Assembly (NCBI GenBank): GCA_946186375.1
Contig: CAMHMZ010000005.1
Location: 22,634 to 86,633 of the forward strand
Reading direction: 5' to 3'
Length of the DNA: 64,000 nt
DNA from: an uncultured Clostridia bacterium
Lineage (GTDB): Bacteria; Bacillota; Clostridia; Oscillospirales; Oscillospiraceae
The notes below the pieces were generated by a model, which made no database searches, was not told where the DNA came from, and worked only from the letters and a program-made list of their open reading frames with translations. This document shows positions 31,812 to 40,401 of this stretch, in pieces. Every line of letters starts with the position of its first letter. Position 1 is the first letter of the stretch. The translations under genes and the position numbers were made by a program.

Positions 31812-34778
31812 TTATCGCTCGAGCCGCAGGATCCGGCCCACCAGCGCCACCGGCACCGCCCACATCAGCATGAAGAAGAACAGGAAGGGCACGCCCACGC
31901 CGCCGACGCGCAGCAGCTGCACGAAGGCGGTGAGGATCCCGGCGATCATGCCGAGCACGGTGATGATGAGGTTGGCGCGCGTGGCGACGTAGACGCTGCG
32001 CCCGATATCCGCCGTGTCGCTGAGCGGGCCGAGCCCGTCGCGGCAGACGACAGCCGCCACCTTGCTGTCCGGCCCCGGTGTGCCCTCGCTCATGGCGAAG
32101 CGCTCCACATAGGGCGGGAAGTCGTAGCCGTCGGTGGCGATGTCGAAGCTCTCGTGCAGCATGCTGGGCGTAATGTTGAAGTCGCGGATGGCGAACACCG
32201 GGTGCCGCCCGCTGCGCATGAGGCCGATCAGCGCGCGGCGCACCGCGGGCTGCGGATCGTACTTCATATTGAAGATGCCGTACAGCAGCCCGTCCACCGC
32301 CAGCAGAACGCTCGTACGGTTGACCAGACGGTAGGGGATGCGCACGTTCATCAGCTGCATCAGATCGGTGCTGCCGCAGAGGACAACGCGCGAGTCGATC
32401 ACGCCGCGCATGCCGCCGCCGGGCAGATACTCGAAGTTTTCAATGCGGCGCATTTGGCCGCCGTTTTTCTCCATAAGCTGGCCAAAGCAGCTCGACACGC
32501 TGCTGCCGCAGGCCGTCAGCATGCTGCCGGCATAGGAGATGATGTCCACGGGATCGGCGTCGGCGAAAATACGGATCGTGTCGATCTCGACGCTGCCGTC
32601 CGGGAAGAGATCGCGGTCGGTGATGATGAGGTTTTTGCTCAGGCCGATGTCGCTGACGCCGGACCAGCCGGCCACCGCCGCGCCGCTCGGGAAGAGGCGC
32701 ATGGAGCCCGTAAAGAAGGGCAGGGCAAAGCTCAGCAGCCCCGCGAAGGGCACCGCCGGGCACAGGAGCACCGACAGGATATAGAAGAAATCATGCACGT
32801 TGCGCTTGACCGCCGCCGTCACGAGCGCAAGCAGCAGCACCAGGGCCAGCACCGGCAGGCAGAGCTTGCGGAACATGGTCTCGTCGGGCGCGGCCTCCTC
32901 CGTGCGGCGCACGAAGCCCTTGAGAGGACGCACCGACTTGAGGAGCGTCACCTCGCCGTTTTTGACGTTGGTCTCGCCGGTCACGGTGTAGCTGCGGCGG
33001 GCAATGGCGGGCACACGCAGGCTCTTGCGCAGTCCGCGGCAGCTGAAGAGGCTCGCCGCGAGCACACCTGCCAGGGAGAGTGAGGACAGCAGGCACAGCG
33101 GCATATGCGTGGCCGAAAAGCCGTCGACGCCGGAGAAGATCGCGTCCACCGAGGTCACGAAGCAGGCGAGCACCGCCATGGTGTCAAGGCCGGGCTTCCC
33201 CCGCACGCCGTTCAGAACGCCGCCGGTGAACACATCCAGGCACAGGAGCGTCACGCCCAGCTGCAGCGCCAGGCACATGAAGCTCGCCACCGCCGTGTCG
33301 TTGAGCCGCCCGGTCACGGGCAGGCCCAGGCTGATCCAGCCCATGACCGCCAGCAGCGCCAGCGAGATGCGCAGGCGCAGGCGCATGGAGCGGATATGGC
33401 TGCCATAATAGCGGCTGGCAAAGGAGGGCGCGACCTCGTCGCCGAGATCTTCCTCCTCGTCGTCCATGGTCAGCGTGCCGCGCACGCCGCCCCGCAGACG
33501 GTATAAAAAGCTTGTTAGGATCGAAAAGATATATTCCTTGAAGCTGGAGGGGAAGAAATCCTGGTCCCGCAGCGCGGCGCCCTCGTTTTCCTCCTCGCTC
33601 GCGGCGTCCTCCTCGTCCTCCGGCGTGTCCTCCGCATAGATGGCGGGGCTGGCGCTGGTGTCAGGGAAGACGACGGCGTATTCGCGCCGGGCGGCCGCCG
33701 TGCGGCTCCAGGCGGGCTTGAGATCGTCGTCCTCGTCAGAGACTTCCGCGGCGGGCTTTTTATCTTCCTCCGCGCTCGCCTTCCCCCCGCTGCGGCGCTC
33801 ACTGCGCGCCGGGATCGGGCGCACCTTTTCCCGCCGCTCGCGCCTTGTCCGGTACTCGGGCTCGGGCGTCGGTTCCTCCGGGGCGGAAGCGGACGTCTGT
33901 TCCGTCGCTTCCTCCGGGGCGGGCTCCGCCGCGCTCTTGTTTTCCTCCGGCGGCGTCACGGGCGCGCCGGTGTACCAGTGCGTTTTCGCTTCGCGCAGGA
34001 TCTCGTCCACGTCGTGCGCCGGCTCCTGCGTCGGCTCCTCCGGGGCGCTCGGCGCCTCCGGCTCTTCTTCGCCGGGCAGGACCAGCTCCTGCGTCTTGGG
34101 AAAGCTGATCTTGCGCGCGGCCTCCCGGCGAGCCAGCTCCTTGTCCTTCTCGGTCTGCCGCTCTCTGATGAGCGTCTGGCGTATGCGGGCAAAGAAGCCG
34201 GGCTTCTCCTCCGCTTTCGGCTCGGTCTCGTCTTCTGCGTCCGACGCCTCCTCCGGCGTATAGCTCGACACATATTCGCTCGGCGCATGCGGGGTGTATT
34301 TCTCGTCGGCGCTCTGGTCGATATGCTTTCCCGCATAGCTGACTCCGCTCCGGCGGGGGCGGCGATCGACATGAAAGCGGCTGTCGAAGCTCGGCTCACC
34401 CGGATACCGCGGCGCCTCCTCCGGCTCGGTCTCGACCTCGGTCTCGCCATAGTCGGCCATGAAGGCGCGGATCTCCTCCTCGCTCGGCAGCGAGGAGCGC
34501 CTGCGCTCGCTGAAAGACCAGCTGCTCTGTGTCTCTTTCTTTTCTTTGCGGGACTCCGGCTCCGTTTTTTTCTCCGGCTCCGGCTGCTTCTCCGGCGCGG
34601 GCTCGATCTTCGGCGCCGCCTGGAATATACGGGTCTCGTCCGGGCCCGGCTGTCTGTCTATGGCGGGCGCAGCTGCCCCGCTGTCAGAGTGAAACTCTGC
34701 CAGAATATCCTCCACGCTGTATCCCTCTCCGCTTACTTGATCCAGATCCAATTCGAGATCCATCCCGTTAAGATCCAT
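31812..34778 (-). CDS. degenerate (catalytically dead) P-type-ATPase-like membrane protein
   Basis: A 988-residue protein. Residues 1-~410 are low-complexity, Glu/Pro/Arg-rich and probably disordered. The rest follows a P1B-type ATPase: membrane helices, a T-G-E-T-N-V-K-N-G-E remnant of the actuator loop, L-C-P-A-V-P-F-A-G near 671 where the ion-binding C-P-C is expected, and I-T-D-R-D-L-F-P-D-G near 721 in place of D-K-T-G-T-L-T. Then comes L-L-Y-G-I-F-N-M and A-I-R-D-F-N-I near 863 in place of T-G-D-N. Loss of every phosphorylation residue argues against pumping. ATG at 34778; a TTG three codons earlier is possible. It lies in the rlmB operon. Confidence 0.78.
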   Translation of the reverse strand: MDLNGMDLELDLDQVSGEGYSVEDILAEFHSDSGAAAPAIDRQPGPDETRIFQAAPKIEPAPEKQPEPEKKTEPESRKEKKETQSSWSFSERRRSSLPSEEEIRAFMADYGETEVETEPEEAPRYPGEPSFDSRFHVDRRPRRSGVSYAGKHIDQSADEKYTPHAPSEYVSSYTPEEASDAEDETEPKAEEKPGFFARIRQTLIRERQTEKDKELARREAARKISFPKTQELVLPGEEEPEAPSAPEEPTQEPAHDVDEILREAKTHWYTGAPVTPPEENKSAAEPAPEEATEQTSASAPEEPTPEPEYRTRRERREKVRPIPARSERRSGGKASAEEDKKPAAEVSDEDDDLKPAWSRTAAARREYAVVFPDTSASPAIYAEDTPEDEEDAASEEENEGAALRDQDFFPSSFKEYIFSILTSFLYRLRGGVRGTLTMDDEEEDLGDEVAPSFASRYYGSHIRSMRLRLRISLALLAVMGWISLGLPVTGRLNDTAVASFMCLALQLGVTLLCLDVFTGGVLNGVRGKPGLDTMAVLACFVTSVDAIFSGVDGFSATHMPLCLLSSLSLAGVLAASLFSCRGLRKSLRVPAIARRSYTVTGETNVKNGEVTLLKSVRPLKGFVRRTEEAAPDETMFRKLCLPVLALVLLLALVTAAVKRNVHDFFYILSVLLCPAVPFAGLLSFALPFFTGSMRLFPSGAAVAGWSGVSDIGLSKNLIITDRDLFPDGSVEIDTIRIFADADPVDIISYAGSMLTACGSSVSSCFGQLMEKNGGQMRRIENFEYLPGGGMRGVIDSRVVLCGSTDLMQLMNVRIPYRLVNRTSVLLAVDGLLYGIFNMKYDPQPAVRRALIGLMRSGRHPVFAIRDFNITPSMLHESFDIATDGYDFPPYVERFAMSEGTPGPDSKVAAVVCRDGLGPLSDTADIGRSVYVATRANLIITVLGMIAGILTAFVQLLRVGGVGVPFLFFFMLMWAVPVALVGRILRLER

Positions 34779-34817
34779 TTCAACCAACCCTTTTGGCCGT
34801 CTGATTCGGCCTGACTG

Positions 34818-35576
34818 TCAGCTTCTCTGTCTCATGACCTCATAGAGCACGATGCCGGCCGCCACCGAGGCGTTCAGGGAGCTCACGCGCCCCTTCATCG
34901 GCAGGCTCACGATATGGTCGCAGCTCTCGCGCACGAGGCGGCCCATCCCGTCTCCCTCCGAGCCGATCACGATCGCGACCGCGCCGGAAAAATCGGTGTG
35001 CCACAGCTCGCTCGTCCCGTCGGCGGCGGTACCGAAGACCCAGAGGCCGCGCTCCTTGAGCTCCTTGATCGCCGCGGGCAGGTTCGGCACCCGCGCCACG
35101 GCCATATGCTCGGCCGCGCCCGCGCTGGCCTTGTCCACGACGGCCGTCAGCCCCGCGCTGCGGCGCTTGGGGATGATGACGCCGTGTGCGCCCGCACACT
35201 CCGCCGAGCGGATGATGGCGCCGAGATTGTGCCCGTCGCTGATTTCGTCGCAGACGACGACAAAGGGCTCCTCTCCGCGCTCGGCCGCGACGGCGAGGAT
35301 ATCGTCGATGCTCACGGTCTCCTTCACGGCGGCCAGCGCGATCACGCCCTGATGGGCGTGCGTGCGGCTCATGGCATCGAGCTTGCGCCGGTCGCACTCA
35401 ACGACGACGAGGCCCAGCTCCCGCGCGCGAGAGGCGATATGCCCCAGCGTCCGGTCCACCTCGCCGCGCGCGAGATAGATCTTGTCGATCGCACGCCCGG
35501 CGCGCAGCGCCTCGATGACGGCGTTGCGGCCCTCGATCAGCTCGTTTTCAAGCCCAAAGCTCTTTTCTTCGACCAT
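34818..35576 (-). CDS. rlmB: 23S rRNA (guanosine-2'-O)-methyltransferase RlmB
   Basis: A 252-residue SPOUT-fold rRNA methyltransferase (TrmH family), modifying G2251-type positions. The N-terminal substrate-binding part has E-G-R-N-A-V-I-E-A-L near 14. The catalytic part has D-G-H-N-L-G-A-I-I-R-S-A-E near 105-117, I-V-I-G-S-E-G-D-G-M near 203 and P-M-K-G-R-V-S-S-L-N-A-S-V-A near 224, which form the SAM-binding knot. The start is the ATG at 35576 with AAGGAG seven bases upstream. First gene of a leftward operon. Confidence 0.93.
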   Translation of the reverse strand: MVEEKSFGLENELIEGRNAVIEALRAGRAIDKIYLARGEVDRTLGHIASRARELGLVVVECDRRKLDAMSRTHAHQGVIALAAVKETVSIDDILAVAAERGEEPFVVVCDEISDGHNLGAIIRSAECAGAHGVIIPKRRSAGLTAVVDKASAGAAEHMAVARVPNLPAAIKELKERGLWVFGTAADGTSELWHTDFSGAVAIVIGSEGDGMGRLVRESCDHIVSLPMKGRVSSLNASVAAGIVLYEVMRQRS

Positions 35577-35670
35577 CCCTGTCTCCTTAATGAAACAATA
35601 ATTCAAAATATAGTGTAACACAGCTTTTACAAAACGGAAAGAACAAATTTCGTTTTTTACAGTTTTTTTA

Positions 35671-35699
35671 TAGACTTCGCGCCCGGAAACGGGTATAGT
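35671..35699 (+). promoter_or_regulatory. promoter of the rhomboid-like gene
   Basis: TAGACT, a 17-base spacer and TATAGT, 32 bases before the start codon. Confidence 0.5.
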
Positions 35700-35731
35700 A
35701 TGGATGATAATACATTGGAGGAAACTGTTCC

Positions 35732-36562
35732 ATGAAGGATCCCATGAGAGCCATCGAGCGCTTTTGCTACAAGCATCCCCGCTTTGGCATCCCCAATCTG
35801 ATGCTCTACGTCACCGGCGGCAACGTCCTGATGTGGCTGATCGGGATGGTCAATCCCGTGCTGATGAGCTACCTGTACTTCTCCCCCTCCGCCATCCTGC
35901 AGGGGCAGGTCTGGCGTCTGCTGACCTTCCTGCTCATCCCGCCGAGCGGCGGCATCCTCGCGCTCATCGCCTTTTATTTCTATTACTGGATCGGCAGTAC
36001 CCTGGAGCGGCAGTGGGGCGAGGGGCCCTTCACGATCTATTTCTTCTCCGGCTCTCTTCTGAGTGTGATCTACGCCTTCGCGGTCTATTTCATTTCGGGG
36101 ATCGACCTGGCGATCACGGGCACCTATATTTATCTGGCCATGTTCTTCGCCTTTGCCGTGCTCTACCCGAACATGCAGGTGCTGCTGTTCTTCCTCATCC
36201 CGGTCAAGATCAAGTATCTCGCCTGGCTGGACGCGGCGCTTTTTGTCGTGGAGGTTTTGCGCATGCCCTTCCCGATGAACCTGCTGCCCGTCGTCGCCAT
36301 GCTCAACTTTCTCATCTACTGCGGGGGCGAGCTCTTCCGGCTCCTGCCGCGCAAGCCTGACAGGACCACCCTCAACTTCCGGCGCGAGAGCCGACGCATC
36401 CGCCGCGAGCAGGCCGAGGCGCTCTATCATCACAAGTGCGCGGTCTGCGGCCGCACGGATACGGAGTACCCGGAGCTGGAATTCCGCTACTGCTCGCGCT
36501 GCCAGGGCTATCACTGCTTCTGCCAGGATCACATCAACAATCACATCCACTTCACCGAGTGA
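35732..36562 (+). CDS. rhomboid-like membrane protein without the catalytic serine, with a zinc-binding tail
   Basis: A 276-residue protein with about six membrane helices (25-200) in the rhomboid order. Y-W-I-G-S-T-L-E-R-Q-W-G near 83-94 matches the conserved L1 region. The active-site G-x-S-G is replaced by I-T-G-T-Y near 134, so proteolysis is not expected. The cytoplasmic tail (~235-270) has C-A-V-C-G, Y-C-S-R-C, H-C-F-C and several His, which should bind zinc. This could be an inactive membrane chaperone. RBS ttggagg. Confidence 0.8.
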   Translation: MKDPMRAIERFCYKHPRFGIPNLMLYVTGGNVLMWLIGMVNPVLMSYLYFSPSAILQGQVWRLLTFLLIPPSGGILALIAFYFYYWIGSTLERQWGEGPFTIYFFSGSLLSVIYAFAVYFISGIDLAITGTYIYLAMFFAFAVLYPNMQVLLFFLIPVKIKYLAWLDAALFVVEVLRMPFPMNLLPVVAMLNFLIYCGGELFRLLPRKPDRTTLNFRRESRRIRREQAEALYHHKCAVCGRTDTEYPELEFRYCSRCQGYHCFCQDHINNHIHFTE

Positions 36563-36579
36563 AGCAGCTGGCCGTTCAG

Positions 36580-36609
36580 GGCCCCGGGGCTTTCCCCCGG
36601 GGCCTTTTT
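36580..36609 (+). terminator. rho-independent terminator
   Basis: GGCCCCGGGG and CCCCGGGGCC form a 10-bp stem followed by TTTTT, 18 bases after the rhomboid-like gene. Confidence 0.85.
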
Positions 36610-36707
36610 CCCGCCTAAAGAACCCGAAAAGCGGCGCATCCAGAGGCTTTCTTAAGAAAAAACAAGAATTGAAACGGCTTTTAGGGGTGGTAAATCCTTT
36701 CAAAAGC

Positions 36708-36716
36708 TGATATAGT
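36708..36716 (+). promoter_or_regulatory. extended -10 upstream of the surface-protein gene
   Basis: TGATATAGT lies 37 bases before the ATG; no clear -35. Confidence 0.4.
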
Positions 36717-36752
36717 ACAGTACGAACTTCCCGAAAGTGAGGAATCAAAATC

Positions 36753-38276
36753 ATGAGATCAAATAAACTGCAGTCTTTGCTTTCCCTGCTTCTGGTCGTG
36801 CTGCTGCTGGGCTCGCTGTCCGGCGCGGCCTTTGCCGACCAGGACTATGACCTGAGCGTCGACGAGCGCGTGGACGAATGCCTCGCGGACGCGGAGGACG
36901 GAGAAGTCTCCGCCGTCGCGATCACCGGCGGCTCCTGCCCCGGCCTCGGCCTGTATATGAAAGACGGCTCGGCCTACATCGGCGGCACGCCCTCCGAGGC
37001 GGGCGACTTCACAATGACGGTGCGCATCAGCTATGCCGACGGCACCGAGGAGACCATGACGCTCAACTTCACCGTGGAAGGTGAGGAGGAGCCTGAGGAG
37101 ACTGAAGAGCCCGAGGAGACCGAGGAGCCCGAGGAGACCCCCGAACCGACCGAGACTCCGAAGCCGACCGAGACCCCCGCGCCGACCGAGACCGACGTCC
37201 CCATCGCCGAGACCGAGACGCCTCAGCCGAAAACACTCAAGATCACCAAGGATCCTACCGGCGAGACTGTGATCGAGGGCGGCTCCGCGATGTTCATCGC
37301 GCGTGCCGACAACGCCACCGACATCACCTGGCGCCTCGTCAGCCCCGACGGCAACACCTTCTACCGCTGCGCGGACGCGCCCAGCTACTTCAGCGGTCTG
37401 CAGGTCTCCGGTCTCGGCACCGAGACGCTTGTGCTCAGCAACATCCCTCTGACGCTCAACGGCTGGAAGGCCGACGCCGTCTTTAACGGCGAGGGCGGCC
37501 CTCTGACCACGAAGGGCGCTCTGATCACCGTCAACAAGTCCCAGCTCACCATGCCCAGCATCAGCCTGCAGCCGCAGGACGCCACGGGCACCGTCGGCAG
37601 CCCCGTCACCCTGCGCGTGGCCGCCAGCACCAATGAGGGCGTGCTCCATTACCAGTGGTACCGCTCCGACTCGAATCGCAACAGCGGCGGACAGGCGATC
37701 GTCGGCGCCACCGGCGACAGCTTCACGCCGCCCGAAACCGAGGGCACCGTTTACTACTACGCGGTCATCTGGGCCGTGAGCGGCGAGCGCAGCAGCACCG
37801 CTATCAGCTCCGCTGCCGCTGCCGTGACCTACGCCGCGGCCGCCCCGACCCCGACGCCCGAGCCCACACCGACGCCCGAGCCCACACCGACGCCCGCGCC
37901 GACCCAGACGCCTGCGCCGACCCAGACGCCCGATGAGACCGAAACGCCCGTCGAAACCCCGGCGGAGACCCCCGCCGCTTCCCGTGACGACGGCTCCGGC
38001 TCCCGCCGCCGCAGCAGCGCCGCGCTGACCGCCGCCGCCATCATCCTGCTGCTCGGCGCGCTGGCCTCCGTGATCGTCTATATCATCCTGCGCCGCCGCG
38101 ATCAGGCCGCGGAGGAGGAATACGACGAGGATCTCGACGACGATCTCGACGATGACCTTGACGGCGACCTTGACGAGAGTCCCGACGACGATCTCGACGA
38201 AAAGTTCGATCTGGATCTCGGCATCGGCCGTGACAAGGATATCGACCGGCAAGACCGGAACCGCTTCAAGAAATAA
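36753..38276 (+). CDS. membrane-anchored surface protein with Ig-like domains
   Basis: A 507-residue exported protein. Signal peptide 1-28 (S-G-A-A-F-A); an Ig/cadherin-like domain (~30-108); a Glu-Pro-Thr linker (~110-160); two more Ig-like domains (~162-265 and ~268-365, the second with Y-Q-W-Y-R); a Thr-Pro-Glu linker (~368-410); one membrane helix (~430-450); then a strongly acidic cytoplasmic tail of D-D-D-L repeats. There is no LPXTG motif, so anchoring is by the helix. Probably wall-spanning and adhesive or structural; no enzymatic domain seen. Confidence 0.82.
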   Translation: MRSNKLQSLLSLLLVVLLLGSLSGAAFADQDYDLSVDERVDECLADAEDGEVSAVAITGGSCPGLGLYMKDGSAYIGGTPSEAGDFTMTVRISYADGTEETMTLNFTVEGEEEPEETEEPEETEEPEETPEPTETPKPTETPAPTETDVPIAETETPQPKTLKITKDPTGETVIEGGSAMFIARADNATDITWRLVSPDGNTFYRCADAPSYFSGLQVSGLGTETLVLSNIPLTLNGWKADAVFNGEGGPLTTKGALITVNKSQLTMPSISLQPQDATGTVGSPVTLRVAASTNEGVLHYQWYRSDSNRNSGGQAIVGATGDSFTPPETEGTVYYYAVIWAVSGERSSTAISSAAAAVTYAAAAPTPTPEPTPTPEPTPTPAPTQTPAPTQTPDETETPVETPAETPAASRDDGSGSRRRSSAALTAAAIILLLGALASVIVYIILRRRDQAAEEEYDEDLDDDLDDDLDGDLDESPDDDLDEKFDLDLGIGRDKDIDRQDRNRFKK

Positions 38277-38283
38277 GCACTGA

Positions 38284-38308
38284 GCCCCCGGGGTTTCCGG
38301 GGGCTTTT
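38284..38308 (+). terminator. rho-independent terminator
   Basis: GCCCCCGG and CCGGGGGC form a stem followed by TTTTGTT, just after the surface-protein gene. Confidence 0.8.
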
Positions 38309-38313
38309 GTTAT

Positions 38314-38477
38314 TAGGGTAACGATGATGAAATCGGCAAGAGCGGATCCCGAGAAAATTTGTGTTCTGATGATGGCACTTTTTTGCAGGAATACTTTGTG
38401 TATTTCAAGAAAAAGTGACGAAATCAGGACGCATATTTTCCGGGAGGCGCCGCAGGCGATTTGATCGGCGTTTACTT
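38314..38477. mobile_element. 165-bp MITE-like element, copy 2
   Basis: Nearly identical to 27047-27211 (about 96%, counted by eye), same orientation. The right terminal repeat has decayed (GCGTTTACTTGG instead of GCGTTACCTTAG). It again follows directly on a terminator. Confidence 0.8.
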
Positions 38478-38871
38478 GGTTTTCAGTTTTCAGTTTTTAG
38501 AGGAGCGACGAATTCGGAATGCGGAGTTCGGAATTCGGAATGAAGATAAATGAAGGTTTTGCGCGGAAAATGACGTTGCCATTGTAGGGGGCGATGCCCT
38601 CATCGCCCCGCGCGGGACGATCTGAAAACACGAACAAATCCCCGGCGAAAACGTACTGATTTACGAATTCGCCGGGGATAATACGCTACATTTTCAGGCT
38701 TTTCCTGCCGGGCTGCCGAGGGCGGCAGCCCCTACAAATGAGCGCTACGCCCCGCAGGGACGAGCACCGCTCGTCCGCCGAGCCTATCCCGTGTCCGCGG
38801 ACGCTTCGTGAAACGCCCCTACGAGGGGAACCGACGTTTTCGCGGCGCACGGGCGCGGAGGGAAACAGAAA
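38478..38871. repeat. intergenic repeat cluster with copy 3 of the double-hairpin repeat
   Basis: No gene. A TTTTCAGTTTTCAG-type tract (38479-38502), a GAATTCGGAATGCGG direct repeat (38510-38542), and copy 3 of the double-hairpin repeat (38584-38735). Then a partly decayed GGGACGAGCACCGCTCGTCC palindromic unit (38757-38832). Confidence 0.8.
38584..38735. repeat. double-hairpin intergenic repeat, copy 3
   Basis: Outer ends GTAGGGGGCGATGCCC... and ...GGCGGCAGCCCCTAC. The inner stem is AATCCCCGGCGAAAAC at 38638-38653 against GAATTCGCCGGGGAT at 38667-38681. Confidence 0.8.
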
Positions 38872-38908
38872 ACGCCCCTTCTTTCCCGAGAGAGGAAAGA
38901 AGGGGCGC
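38872..38908 (-). terminator. terminator of the paralogous membrane-protein pair
   Basis: CGCCCCTTCTTTCC and GGAAAGAAGGGGCG form a 14-bp stem. On the minus strand TTTTCTGTTT follows, ending the leftward transcript of the next two genes. Confidence 0.75.
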
Positions 38909-38944
38909 GCTTGCTTTGTGAGGGATGCTTTTGCCGGGTGACGG

Positions 38945-39454
38945 TCAAGGAGAAGAGTGGGGCAAGGGGACATCCTCTTGTCTCGCACAGACGCAAGAGA
39001 GAATACACCGACTCTTAGGCAAAACGGTGAAAACGACTTCATCTCCCGGGCAGAATCCCGTTGAGTCCATCATTGTATACCAGGTATTATCGATTCGGAT
39101 CCTTGCAGGTTTTATCCCCTTGCCTGCCTTCATGGAAATCAACATCCGGCGCTTGATCTTGCAGATCTCGCCTTTTCGGGATATGCCGTCTATCTCCATT
39201 TCACTGCGCAGGAAAAAACCTCTGCACACAACGAAATGATAGACGCATCGTCCAAACAGATGCGCCGATACTACGACAGTAAAGATAAGCGATTTCAGGA
39301 AAGGCACATAATTCGTTTCGCCCCGGATCGCACTCTGCAGCTTTTCATAAAGATACGGGCAGTCCCCCACAAACAAGGCAACGCCGAAGAACAGCATACC
39401 AAGGAATGGGAAGAAGAACAAAGCATAATAATATTCGTAGTAATCATATTTCAT
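38945..39454 (-). CDS. membrane protein with C-terminal beta domain, paralogue A
   Basis: A 169-residue protein of unknown function with hydrophobic segments at ~10-30 and ~52-75. A soluble end carries the pattern I-D-N-T-W-Y, F-C-P-G-D-E-V-V-F-T-V-L-P-K-S-R-C-I-L-S-C, like a small OB-type barrel. It is clearly related to the upstream neighbour (Y-Y-x-A-L at the start, G-D-x-V-x-x-T-x-L-P-x-S-x-C-I-L-S-C at the end). Base composition is AT-richer than the surroundings. The pair overlaps nothing and is separated by three bases. Confidence 0.7.
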   Translation of the reverse strand: MKYDYYEYYYALFFFPFLGMLFFGVALFVGDCPYLYEKLQSAIRGETNYVPFLKSLIFTVVVSAHLFGRCVYHFVVCRGFFLRSEMEIDGISRKGEICKIKRRMLISMKAGKGIKPARIRIDNTWYTMMDSTGFCPGDEVVFTVLPKSRCILSCVCARQEDVPLPHSSP

Positions 39455-39457
39455 GTT

Positions 39458-39982
39458 TTAGTCGCTTCCTTGAGCTGGCTCCAATTCATCAACCTGCTGA
39501 GCAAAACAGCTGAGGATACATTTGCTCTCAGGCAAATACGTAATTTTCACTCGATCGCCAACCGAAAACGGGCGGGCATCTGCAATCAAATAAGTGTCCT
39601 TCCCCACGTGTATTTCAGACCCGAAGGTGGTCACGCCGTTGATTTGGTATTTTTGACCCGAAAGCGCGCTATAGTTATTTATGTGTGTTATGGTTCCTTC
39701 TGCTGATATTACATAATCTGATCTGTCTTTCATAAGTCTTGTACCCCAACGCAAAAAAGGAGTAAAGCCAATATAAAGAATAAACAGACATATTGCAAGG
39801 CCGAGAAGGTGACTTTTTATTCTTTCAATCAGCACAGGAAAGGAAAAGACATTGTTGCTGTTTTTCCAGTGTAAAATCTCTCTTAGAATGATTACAACCA
39901 ACACGCTTCCCGAAACTGCCATGATTAATAGAGGGGTGGTAATCAGCGCTCTGTAATAATCATGAAATGTGTATTGCTCCAT
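39458..39982 (-). CDS. membrane protein with C-terminal beta domain, paralogue B
   Basis: A 174-residue tandem paralogue of the preceding entry. Two membrane segments (~12-34, ~58-80) are followed by a soluble domain with I-T-H-I-N-N-Y, K-Y-Q-I-N-G-V, then F-S-V-G-D-R-V-K-I-T-Y-L-P-E-S-K-C-I-L-S-C. Low GC and codon use unlike the neighbours suggest recent acquisition. I do not recognise a named family. Likely first gene of the two-gene transcript; weak RBS atgagaggcacaag. Confidence 0.7.
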   Translation of the reverse strand: MEQYTFHDYYRALITTPLLIMAVSGSVLVVIILREILHWKNSNNVFSFPVLIERIKSHLLGLAICLFILYIGFTPFLRWGTRLMKDRSDYVISAEGTITHINNYSALSGQKYQINGVTTFGSEIHVGKDTYLIADARPFSVGDRVKITYLPESKCILSCFAQQVDELEPAQGSD

Positions 39983-40401
39983 CTTGTGCCTCTCATTAAA
40001 AAGCGTGGATCAGTATAGATATCAATAATGGGGCAGGGGACGGCCCTGTGTCCCACCGTATTTCTGTAGACCTATCGGTTTTTTATATTGCAAGTTCGTC
40101 GCGTTTTCAAGGAAACACGGACGGGCACGGATACTGCCGCTCGCTTCCTCATGCGCAGCGGGTCGGCCCCCCTATCGGCGCTGCGCGCCACTTCCCCCGG
40201 AGGAGGAAGCAAGGGTGGGCTGTCGAGGACGCCAGTCCCTACAAAAGGCGGTCATGTCCCTCGTAGGGACGAGCATTGCTCGTCCGCCGAGCCTATCCCG
40301 TGTCCGCGGACGAGCGATGCTCGTCCCTACGGGCGTTTTCGAGGAAAACGCTGAACTTTTGCTCTATTTTTCCTGAAAACTGAAAACTGACTTCTGAAAA
40401 C
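39983..40401. repeat. intergenic repeat region
   Basis: No gene. It has a GGGGCAGGGGACGGCCCTG patch (40029-40047), a partial outer arm of the double-hairpin family (GGGCTGTCGAGGACGCCAGTCCCTAC, about 40217-40243) and a clean palindromic unit from GTAGGGACGAGC to GCTCGTCCCTAC (40263-40330). The end is an ACTGAAAACTGA tract (40376-40400). Confidence 0.7.

Noticed and set aside
36640..36752. Riboswitch upstream of the surface-protein gene
   Set aside because: No conserved core of c-di-GMP, SAM or other known classes could be matched by eye.
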